This document shows, one piece after another, positions 8,125-16,380 of a stretch of 22,764 nucleotides of DNA. Below the pieces are notes generated by a model. It worked only from the letters and a program-made list of their open reading frames with translations. It ran no database searches and was not told where the DNA came from. The translations under genes and the position numbers were made by a program. How positions within the stretch are numbered: the first letter of the stretch is position 1; each line of letters starts with the position of its first letter. Origin of the DNA: Sphacelaria rigidula (Eukaryota; Phaeophyceae; Sphacelariales); contig CAXNAA020000311.1 of NCBI GenBank assembly GCA_964200075.2, forward strand, positions 1 through 22,764, in the 5' to 3' direction.

Positions 8125-8740
8125 GTGAGTGTTCATGCTTGTCTGTTCGTTTTGCATTTTTACTCCGATTTGTCTGTCCTTCTGGAAAGTCAAAGAAGGA
8201 TGTTTGAATTCTCATAGAGTAGGTAGCTTAGTTTTGAGGCGTTTTATGTTTTGGTTTTCGTTGATCTTTCGTCTTGTTTCGTTTTATGACGTGAACAAGA
8301 GCGCCGTACGTTACGTTTGGAAGTGAGTACTTGGTTAGTTTCTCCTTCTTCATCACCATCCCCTTCTTATTATTGTTGATGTCTGCGGCGATGTCGTGAA
8401 CGTAAGCAGCAAGTGAAACGGAGCGGGTACACACATCACCGGTACGAGAGCAGGTAGACAGACTACGGTGTCTCGCGGACGACGGGAGAACGGGCGACGG
8501 GCGACGGGGTTGAAAGCATAGCGCTGTGTGGCTCGTCCGAGAAGCCCATGGTTTATACACGTGATGTGATCGCTGCATTGTTGGGATCCGAAACAAACGC
8601 GAAAAAGTAAAATAAATCGTTGTACGTGATGTCATCGGCCAGGGTAGGAGTACATACCGAGAGACGAGAACACGGGTACTGCAGCAACACGAACGAATGT
8701 ATCCCCTTTTGTTTCCCTTGTCCTGCGTGTGTCGTGTCAG
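8125..8740 (+). other. right part of fimbrin intron; no gene recognised
   Basis: The stretch between the last GOGAT exon and the fimbrin CH2 exon. It contains the right copy of the direct repeat at 8537-8600 and nothing else I can assign. Short ORFs here have no recognisable similarity. Confidence 0.4.
8537..8600 (+). repeat. direct repeat flanking the GOGAT fragment, right copy
   Basis: Partner of 6376-6439, in the same orientation and roughly 75% alike over the core at 8566-8600. It lies about 410 bases downstream of the last GOGAT exon. Confidence 0.5.
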
Positions 8741-8847
8741 CCATGTCCGAGCCCGATCAACCTGTCGGGGGATGACAAATCAAGGGCGAAGTCCTTCGCG
8801 CTTCCTGTAGAGGATGTGTTTCCGCGCTGGTTCAACAACCACATCAG
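8741..8847 (+). CDS. fimbrin/plastin-like exon B (CH1-CH2 linker and CH2 start)
   Basis: The exon follows CAG (8738-8740) in phase 0, which matches the phase-0 end of exon A. It reads PCPSPINLSGDDKSRAKSFA and LPVEDVFPRWFNNHIR, and ends AG before GTATTG, leaving two bases of a codon. The L-P-x-E-x-x-x-x-R-W-x-N-x-H-(I/L) pattern is the characteristic start of CH2 in fimbrins. The number of residues between exon A's last Lys and this motif equals that in typical fimbrins (36 residues to the Arg after H-I/L). The linker itself is not conserved. Assignment depends on spacing, phase and the CH2 signature together. Frame, order and strand all agree with exons A and C. Confidence 0.6.
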
Positions 8848-9320
8848 GTATTGTAACATTGCGCATATTTTCAACTTGAACTCCTCGGGCGCTATGGTGC
8901 AAATGTGGATCCCCTCAGATGGATCCATCTATTCGGACCGCGGAAATATTTGGAAAACCATTGCTTTATTTGTTTTATCATCCCCCTCCCCCCCCCCCTC
9001 CCCTCCCCTCGCGCCCATCTGAATAACCCCCCGGGTTGCGCGTGTTTGGCAATTTCTGGTTGTTAGTATATAGGCATCTGTAGTGCTGTGACGGCGTACT
9101 TTGTACATCAGCCCCCCTTGGATGTCACTTCCTGGTGAGGAGATAAGGTGCCCAACACCTTCATCACCTGGGGCTGTGTACACCGTATTCTACTGGAAGA
9201 GTTCTTTGTAAGACATGTCTCGGTTGTACTGTGTAGCACCTTGCCTCTTCACCCCAAGCACGCGGTGTTCCAAGCCCGTCGACCCGACGTCCAGCCGGCG
9301 ACCTGGACGCTCAAAGGGTG

Positions 9321-9700
9321 ATTGTTTACACCGGACAACTACAACTAATAACTATTTCCGTGCAAACAAGTAGTCGTACTCCGTCAGGAACCGTTACAAC
9401 TAGTTGCGAGCAAAAGAGTATTCGGTCAGGGATTTTTTCAACTAATTGTTTGCAAACATTTACTCGATTAGAAGCCCGTACAAGGAGTTGTTTGCAAATA
9501 TTACTCGTTCAGATACCCGTACAACTAGTTGTCTTCAGGCAATTTCTCCGTCACAAATCTGTACAACTGGTTGCGTGCCAACAACTATTCTGTCAGAAAC
9601 CTGTACAACAAGTTATCGAGCATCCAAGTACGTCGAAATACTACTAATAGTTGTGACGAGCAACGACTCAGTTATTAGTTGTTCGGGGTGTGTAAACAAA
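9321..9700. mobile_element. MITE-like element: about 30-bp terminal inverted repeats with internal 42-bp minisatellite
   Basis: The left end (9321-9353) reads TTGTTTACAC, CGG, ACAACT and then AACTAATAACT. The reverse complement of the right end (9671-9700) reads TTTGTTTACACACC, CCGAACAACTAATAAC. These are imperfect terminal inverted repeats of about 30 bp. Between them about seven diverged units of roughly 42 bp are arrayed, each built on TACAACTAGTTG, a GCAAACAA-like block and an ACTC-GTCAG-AAC-C block. The palindromic CAACTAGTTG core suggests a protein-binding array or strong secondary structure. No transposase is encoded. No clear target-site duplication was seen at the ends, so the exact borders are uncertain. 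Confidence 0.65.
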
Positions 9701-9854
9701 ATGCGGCAGCCGAAAAAAAAGCGATGATGCTTGCTCGATCTATCGTGTGTCCGGGAACAAGACATTGTCTGAGTTGTTTCTATAAAGTAGGGGTTCGACC
9801 CGAACTATTACTATACTCGTCCTAGAGCTCATGATGACTAACGACGTTTCCGTC

Positions 9855-10060
9855 GATCTCAAGCGCCTCCATCGCGTGAACCCGTCTTGAGCGGCTTTCA
9901 CCATCTCTGTACGCCCAGAGCGCTAAGCGAAGACGCCATTTTGCCCCCTTTCGGTGTTACGAGCTAAGCAGCAGAGGTCGCTTTCGCTCAGCGCTGTGCC
10001 CCTTAAGAGCTGGTGAAAGCCGCTGAAGAAGCGTCCACGCGATCGAGGAGCATTATGATC
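9855..10060. repeat. foldback (long inverted repeat) element
   Basis: The left arm (9855-9932) and right arm (9981-10060) are imperfect reverse complements. Shared blocks in order are GATC, CGCCTCC/GCTCCTC, ATCGCGTG-(A/G)-AC, a 14-base identical block AGCGGCTTTCACCA, and AGCGCT-(A/G)-AGCGAA. The loop is about 48 nt. As RNA it would form a hairpin of about 80 bp with bulges. Options are a foldback MITE or a transcribed structured RNA. No target-site duplication was recognised. Confidence 0.7.
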
Positions 10061-10243
10061 GCAAGTATGCCACCGGCTGCACTTAGCTTCAGGTTACGGA
10101 AAGCGCTGATGTGAAGTTGAACCTCATTTTGGGGGGAGTGTCTTCCCACGTGCGTGCATCTGTTCTTTTCAACGGTACCTTTCTTGGGTTGTCAAATTGT
10201 GATCGTGTGCGTACCTGTTTCCCTGTTGGTGTGCGTATCACAG

Positions 10244-10322
10244 GTGGGGAGCGAGCGAGCGGAGAGTATCGAACCTCTCGGAAGACCTGTCGGGTGGTTG
10301 CTGCTCCACCATCCTCTTGAAG
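10244..10322 (+). CDS. fimbrin/plastin-like exon C (CH2 continuation)
   Basis: The exon follows CAG (10241-10243). Its first base completes the Arg codon left open by exon B. The frame then reads WGASERRVSNLSEDL and SGGCCSTILLK to AAG before GTACGA, ending in phase 0. In fimbrins the CH2 start is followed at this distance by a (R/K)-x-V-x-N-F-x-x-D-(I/L)-x-D-(G/S)-x-x-Y-T-(I/V)-L-L pattern. RRVSNLSEDLSGG...STILLK fits it, with Tyr and the usual acidic residue lost. Short, so weak alone, but phase, order and spacing are all as expected after exon B. The divergence suggests a fast-evolving or decaying gene. Confidence 0.55.
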
Positions 10323-10910
10323 GTACGACCGAGAGTCAATTGTACCTTTTTGGTGTCATGTTGGAGGCAAAGTCTCGACTTCATTGTCCGCGCCCACGTG
10401 AAAGTGCATGTGCTCGCTAAGACAACTGAAGGTGCAGTCTGGTCTTCGTTGTCCCCTTTTGACATCACGTGCAGTCCCCATTGAGTTGCTCAGTGGCCCT
10501 CATTAAGGTGCCGTTCAGAATGCTGAGTACAGGTTCGCGTCATGTGTAGTACAGTGCGGTAAGGTAGAATCTAGCGTGTACTTTCTACCGTGCCTAGCGT
10601 CCACCCACCATGAAGGCAGTCTAGGGTTGGATATACATCTTTATGCCGCCAACTGTACTGCACAGTACTGTTTTGGTTGTGCTCTCCTCAAGTTGCTTCA
10701 TGTCCCTCCCTCACACACGCACACTCTACAGCTATGTTTATCTGGTTGACGATGCTGAAGCGAGGCGGGTACCATATTCAGCCGTTCAGTCGTACCGCGG
10801 AGATGCATCATGTATCTTGGCCACCCTGTCCACTGCACATCGATTTCATGTACCCCATGTGGCACATATGCCGCAGCAAAACAATAGCTCAGGTCACCGT
10901 GCATTTGACC

Positions 10911-11034
10911 GGTACGTTGTATATCACCCCTTCGCTTCCTTTGAAGAATATTTCCGGTCGATAAAGTTTCGGCCATTTTTGGTGGCATTCAGCACCTACC
11001 GTACCGTACTCAGGTACGTTGTTTATCGCCCCCT
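10911..11034 (+). repeat. short direct repeat, 102-bp spacing
   Basis: GGTACGTTGT-(A/T)-TATC-(A/G)-CCCC occurs at 10911-10928 and again at 11013-11030, each followed by a pyrimidine-rich stretch. The intervening DNA is not obviously duplicated. Confidence 0.5.
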
Positions 11035-11435
11035 AGCTCTGACTATCACCCCCGTTTGATGAGTGTTCCGTCCTCAATTCTTAGTCACCCGAGGGCTGCA
11101 CACACAACCTACGGCACTTTGAATCCAAGCGGGACGGTTGTTCGAATGCCCAATCGCGTTCGTCATCACGGTACACAAGAAGTACAGAGCAGGAGGGTAT
11201 GTGTATACCCTCTTTATGATTCATGCCATCATATTGACTCGCAAACCGTTGGTTACGGCGTTCTGGGTAAGACGGTTTAGGAGCAATAAGTTATCACCCG
11301 GGGGTGGTTATTTTGGCAGGAATGGTATTCTACATACCCTGGTACAGTACCGTAGTGCTGGTAAGGTGCTGAACATAGCCGAGACGTATTGCCCCGGAGT
11401 TGTTATCCGGGCGGGCGGGCGGGTGGGCGGGGGGG

Positions 11436-11520
11436 GGTACGCATTCGTTGTTTGCTTTAGTCGTTTGACCATTGACCATGCATCACTTTCGAGACAGAGC
11501 ACCGTTCCTACTCCTAATAG
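11436..11520 (-). mobile_element. severely 5'-truncated LINE 3' end, copy 2
   Basis: On the minus strand, from 11520 down, it reads IRSRNGALSRK, a stop, CMVNGQTTKANNE and then C where copies 1 and 3 have their terminal stop. This is the same C-terminal frame as at 160-81. Similarity stops abruptly at 11520, after CTCCTAATAG on the plus strand. The downstream tail is C-rich (11437 down to about 11410; GGGC units on the plus strand). A short insertion of about 85 bp of element sequence is typical of LINE 5' truncation. Confidence 0.75.
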
Positions 11521-11820
11521 AGAGGGGAAGGGGCAGGGGGGCACATGTCCTACGCACGGATCTCGAACACCCCATTGTGGACTACCCTGTCGGAGCTGAA
11601 TATCCGGTGAAGTCTCTGTTGCGCGTCCTGCCTCCTCTCCTGTCTATGTTCCTTCGAGAACAGTGCTTTCTATTGTAGAAAAATCACATACCGGCGCTTC
11701 GGCGACGAGGTTCGCCCGAAAAGGTCGGGGAGCAGATCGTGCCCACTCGGACAGACTAGCCGTAATCTCCGAGAGGATTCCAGCGCATCTACTCGACTTC
11801 TCACCTCCCCAGTTCAGCTT

Positions 11821-11952
11821 TTCGCCTGGTCAAGCGATGTTTCCCGCAGAACAGGAATGGTAGCATTTCTGTGGGCTTCTCTGACGTTTTGCCGGTTGAA
11901 CAAGCTCTTACACAAACCAAGAACGATAGCGTTTCTGTGAGCTTCCCCAAGG
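11821..11952 (-). repeat. 66-bp tandem duplication, in frame on the minus strand
   Basis: 11821-11886 and 11887-11952 align without gaps at a 66-base offset. On the minus strand they lie in one open frame (about 12020-11814) that repeats EAHRNA followed by similar residues (IVLGLCKSLFNRQN, then TIPVLRETSLDQAK). No known repeat domain was recognised. A multiple-of-three period could be chance. Confidence 0.55.
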
Positions 11953-13724
11953 ATTCCGGAAAAGCTGGAAGTTTTTTTTTTCATTTTGTATTGTCGTAGC
12001 GCTTGACATGCGCAGCTCATTCGCGAGTGCTACCCCCTCCGTCTCCACAAGGTTTGGCATACTAAACCGCACATATCGCGCGCACATGAGCTGGATCGCG
12101 CTGTACGCGCTATCTGTATTGTACTGATCAGTTTGTAGTGACTGTGTAAAGTACAAATCACATCACGAGGGCAACCAGCATCGTCTGGAGGCAGGACTAG
12201 GTCCGAGCAGCATGAGATTCAGCATGAACAATGGTGCCCACACAAGAGTACACCGTACCCTTCATCGCGTGCGATGGCGTTGCTATGTTGCAAGCGATCC
12301 GTGCTCTCTTGCTGTCCCCATCTTTTTCTCAATGCATATGTTCCTTCCTACCGGTGTATGCAAGGGCACTTTGGTGCCTCGCTTCCCCAGGGTCGATGGA
12401 TGCGAGAAACACACCCGTAAGAGTGAGGTCGTAGTCGATGACCCACAATCGGTTTCCACGTCTTTCGTTTTTCTACGATTGATTGGGTGTTAGTGTAGCT
12501 TCGGCGGAAGACCTTTTCCACCGATCCATGTGACGGAGGTCGATCACTTCTAGTTTTCTTTCCTTTTTTTTCTCTTCATTTCTCAGTCTAGTGTATTTGT
12601 CTGTTGTACCTTTTCTGTGTTTTTTCACTTGTCCTCAGCGAGTGTTTAACTTTTGCTCTGTCCCGGATACGTCGATCATATAGTGTGGATAATGACCACG
12701 ACTAGATCCCTGTAGGAACAGCTAAGTGCGGCAATGAATCGATCCATCTATCAATCGATCATAGCGTTTGCGTTCATTTTTCATGGTAAAATGTCAGCAT
12801 AATCTAACGCAATTGTCAGGCCCCTTCTGCCTCTCACCGCATACCGCGTTTTCCACCTGAAAACAGTTTAAACGGAACCCCGATGCCGAGATGGGAAAAC
12901 GCTTTGATAGCACTTATCGGGGAGTACGGTGCGTAACCTTGGGGGTTTGTCTTTCTCTGTGCTTTTCAACCTCCTGAGTTGCAGTATTTGAAAGGAGCTC
13001 GGCGGACAGGCGAACATAGCTTTTTACAGACTGATACTGTATGTCTTGAGAACAGAGTAGTGTTCACCGAGTGGTTTTCGGTAGAGCAAATCCAAGCCCA
13101 TTCGGATACTGCAAGGCATTCATCGCCATAGATCGATTGCTGTCGACTGGCACCACTGCACTTTTGCCCGGTCGCAAGTTGTACTACTGAAACGCTTTCG
13201 CAACAAGACAGGGCCTAAATCATGGCAATATTGGCATCTTAGATCGTTTTGTGAGGGGGCGGGGTGATAAGGTCATAGTAGTACCGTATGTATGGCTTGT
13301 GCGAGAAGCTGACGAGTCATGTCGTACACATACTTGCTGTCTCGTTCAAATTTGGGATTGGTAACAAAGTAGTCTGCTTGAAATATTTGGCACAGGACTA
13401 CAACGACGAGAGCCAGACCAGAACAGCAACGTGAAGGGCTGGAAGCAGCCACCGATCGACACACTATTGTACCACATAATATCCTCCCCTACCCTCCTCC
13501 CTCCGCGCGCCGAAAAAAACGACCGAATCAGAAAACGGCAAATTCTCGTATTTGTCCCGTGAGTTATGATCTGCGATTCCCGTAGTTATCGGGTTTTGAC
13601 TTTTCATATTTGTTTATCCACACTCTTTCCCCCTTGTGATTTCGTTCCTGAATGATTGATGGCCCCAGGCGGGGTACCGCACGCTGAGAAGACGGCGAGG
13701 ATCGGCATCTAGTATAAAGCACAG

Positions 13725-13838
13725 GCGAGTCTGGGCCGCTTTCAATACTCGAATATGTCGACAGAGGACGCTGATGAAACGACAAGAGCAGGCGTGGCGA
13801 AGGGAAGTCCGAGGGAGAGACGCGGCTGGTGCTGTCAG
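13725..13838 (+). CDS. candidate fimbrin-like exon D (CH2 end), tentative
   Basis: The interval between CAG (13722-13724) and GTAGGG (13839) is an open 38-codon, phase-0 to phase-0 frame, compatible with the phase-0 end of exon C. It reads ASLGRFQYSNMSTEDADETT and RAGVAKGSPRERRGWCCQ. In fimbrins the segment following the CH2 I/V-L-L motif contains a T-x-D, then R-A-E, then G-C-R about 13 residues later. Here TED, RAG and WCCQ fall in the right order but with about two extra residues on either side. This is suggestive only. Chance acceptor and donor pairs of this size are common. Confidence 0.25.
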
Positions 13839-16176
13839 GTAGGGATGCTCCCAAGGCATGAACAAGGGAGCGTACTGGTACGGTATCTAGTGTCTCATCG
13901 TGCCGATAATTGCCACCGATATCGCCGCATCAACGATATTGGCTATGAAACACCAGTGTTGCGCCTGGGTAATATTCACGTTTTTTACCACCCTTGGCAG
14001 ACCGATAGAGCGCTAAATCTCCCATATGTTGCCCTTCAACTATAGTCCGTGGCCATGGCTACCGTCTGCGAGAGCTCTGGCTCGATTTTACCTATCGCAG
14101 CGCACAAACTAGCGATCGATATGTCTCAACCGTTGCCAAAAAAGATACCGGTACCAAAGTGTGCAATCGCGTTGGTCCATTTCCGCAAGCCTCACAAGTA
14201 TACCGCCCGTACGGTACATGCTGCTATTCGCGTATCACCCGTAAATCATGAACCAGAAGACGTGTCATGCACCCTGTACCGTTTTATTTTTTCAATCATC
14301 AGTCAGCGTAAATGTTTACGTTTTATTTCTTCAGTCATGTATTGACATATACGTACCTGGATCATTGACGTTAAGTGAAGAATAAGACCGGAAACGCAAA
14401 AAAAAAACAGGAAAGCAAGGAGACTGGCGGAAAGGGTGTGTGCCCGAGAAACAGGTCGGCAAGCACAAAGACCGGCTGCGACGAGGCTGCGAGCATGGCG
14501 AAGGGGAGTGGTGACCCGGACGGCGTTGGTTGCTGCGGTAACGGTGAGGGGGCTGGCCTCTTTGCGGGGTAGGAGGCGTTTGCGTGAGGTGAGCACACCT
14601 CGTTATGTCCACCATAACTTTCAGAGTTATTTATGTTCACATAGAGTCTTGGGGAGTTTGGTTGGTGTTGGTATCATCGTTCTTATTCCAAGGTGACTGC
14701 GCTGGAGAGAGCTATCATGCAAGGCAGGCGGGAGTTGGAAGAAAAGCAAAGCTCGGTGGAGATCGACGGGCTGCGGTGTTCCAATGCTTGAAAGTTGTTG
14801 GTGGTTAGTGGTCAGGCGGGTACCGGGGGGAGAAGGGCTGGTTGGTTGCTCGAGGCGACGGACTGGTCCCGACGAGAACAGAGAAGAGGAGCAGAGGGCG
14901 GGGGTTGTAAGTATGGCGAAGAGAACGAGTTAATAGAAAACCGAGAAGTACCGATCATATATATGCATGACCATGTCCTGACCTTTTCTGCGATGTTCTC
15001 TTCGCTTGGCTTCACTCTACTCCCTTTTGTGGTTGTTCATCTCTGCTGCTATTTTCAATTTTCGATCATGGCGTGTTGCTGCCATTTCCCACTGTGTCAA
15101 CGTTTCGGTCGCCCATGTTCTCTTCCCTGGACATGTGCTTGCATTGTCTTTGTGCGTGTGATTTCGTTTGCTCACCGCGTCTTGTTTATTATACTTTGCT
15201 TTTCGCTTTTGGGCGTGCTTGCGTGCCGTGTGTCTGTGTGTCTGTGTGTATCTTATGCAGGATGCTCGTCAATCTGAGCTACCGTTCCTATGCCGCCAAT
15301 TTGACCAGATAGATCATCAACACGTCCGGGGATTCCTGTCGCACTCCGTAGTCACCTCTTCCACATCCTTATCGACGTCACGAGCAATGGCTGATCATTC
15401 GCCGGAGTGTATCGGACCGGGAGTTTGGCCTGCCTCGGACTCGAAGAGCGGGGCCGGTTTTGGAAGCAGTGACGACGGGCACGGATGGTCTTCAGTAACA
15501 AGGTACGTCAAAGAGTATCGGTCACGATGTCGATCAGATCAGTTTTACTGCGTCACGGTATCTTGCCTCACGGTACGTAGACGTTCGTCTTATGGAAAAG
15601 GATGAGTGTTTGGTGTGTGCGTGGGTCATTTTTTCGCACTTCATCCGTGAACGGATCAATCAATAGTTTTCACGGATGGTCATTTGTAGCAAGTCAGTTC
15701 GAGGAACGTCGGTCACGATGTCCACCCGCTACACTACGGTACGGTACCTGCGTCGCGTTACTTTACGTTACGGTACGTTACACTGCGTGGACAGTTGTCG
15801 CCTTAAGAAGTGCCAAGCGTTGTTTTCTTGCCTAGATGTTTTCGTGGAAGAATGAACGAATGAATAGTCAACATGTTGAGTCATTGTCCATTGTGTCACG
15901 AGAGTATCGTCATACTCCGAGGAGAGGCATAGCGCACGAGCGCTGTCCATGTGCTGACGTCTCACCCGTGCTAACCTGTGCTTCACGCGAGAACGAACGA
16001 ACAAACACATAACCTCGCCCCAGCGGGTCACCCGTGTGACCCCCCAGGCCACCACAAGCACGCCTTGGGGGTGGTAGGGGTAGTGACAGTGGACAATAGT
16101 TATACAACACAGTTCTTGTGAACGATATTACCCCAATCATTTTATCTTTTGCTTGCTCGCCACTGTTGCACAAGAA
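13839..16176 (+). other. spacer; no gene recognised
   Basis: Contains a short direct repeat at 14279-14340 (CGTTTTATTT...CAGTCA twice), GC-rich ORFs at 14.4-14.9 kb without domains, a pyrimidine-rich stretch at 14.98-15.25 kb that ends in a good acceptor (15258-15260) with no convincing exon after it, and the 191-bp-offset duplication at 15480-15790. Confidence 0.4.
15480..15790 (+). repeat. diverged tandem duplication, 191-bp offset
   Basis: 15480-15531 and 15671-15722 align without gaps (about three quarters identical; both start CACGGATGGTC and end TCGGTCACGATGTC). The sequence after each copy is rich in CACGGTA/ACGGTACGT blocks (15554-15580 and 15736-15780), so the duplicated unit probably spans about 190 bp. 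Confidence 0.6.
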
Positions 16177-16179
16177 CAG

Positions 16180-16380
16180 CTCAGCCGAAGCAGTGTCCAT
16201 CAAGTATCGGAGACCGCGGATGAGGGAAGGGCAGAGGGAACGCGCCAAGTTTGCGAATGAAGTCTTGCGTCTGAGACGCGCCGCATGCACCGTGTACAAA
16301 GCTGACGAGAGCGTTTGGCGCTCAAAGCTGGCAACGAGGAGCAAGGTCAGGTTAGGAAGGAGCTGGCCGCGAAGGAGGAG
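16180..16380 (+). other. possible unassigned exon remnant
   Basis: Preceded by AACAG (16175-16179) and followed by GTGTGT (16381). One plus frame is open with RERAKFANEVLRLRR and CTVYKADESVW. One base out of phase, another reads LALKAGNEEQGQVRKELAAK up to the donor in phase 0. Charged, helix-like composition suggests a coiled-coil coding remnant with a frameshift near 16305. I do not recognise a family. The 202-codon minus-strand ORF over this DNA (16518-15910) has no recognised domain either. Confidence 0.2.

Larger units (their letters stand above)
8848..10243 (+). other. fimbrin intron B-C carrying two small inverted-repeat elements
   Basis: Between GTATTG and CAG. It holds a C-rich run at about 8983-9010, the TIR/minisatellite element (9321-9700) and the foldback element (9855-10060). 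No protein-coding gene was recognised; the ORFs at 9318-9727 read through the minisatellite. Confidence 0.45.
10323..13724 (+). other. spacer or intron with repeats; no gene recognised
   Basis: Holds a short direct repeat (10911-11034), a truncated LINE 3' end (11436-11520), an in-frame 66-bp duplication (11821-11952) and GTAC-rich stretches. 12.0-13.7 kb contains nothing I can assign: ORFs are short, cross-frame and domain-less. No tRNA or rRNA was seen. Confidence 0.4.

Noticed and set aside
15261-15312. Possible fimbrin exon reading NLSYRSYAANL after a good acceptor
   Set aside because: It resembles the N-L-A-F-V-A-N-L segment only if three residues are inserted. The phase does not match candidate exon D, and a stop follows quickly.
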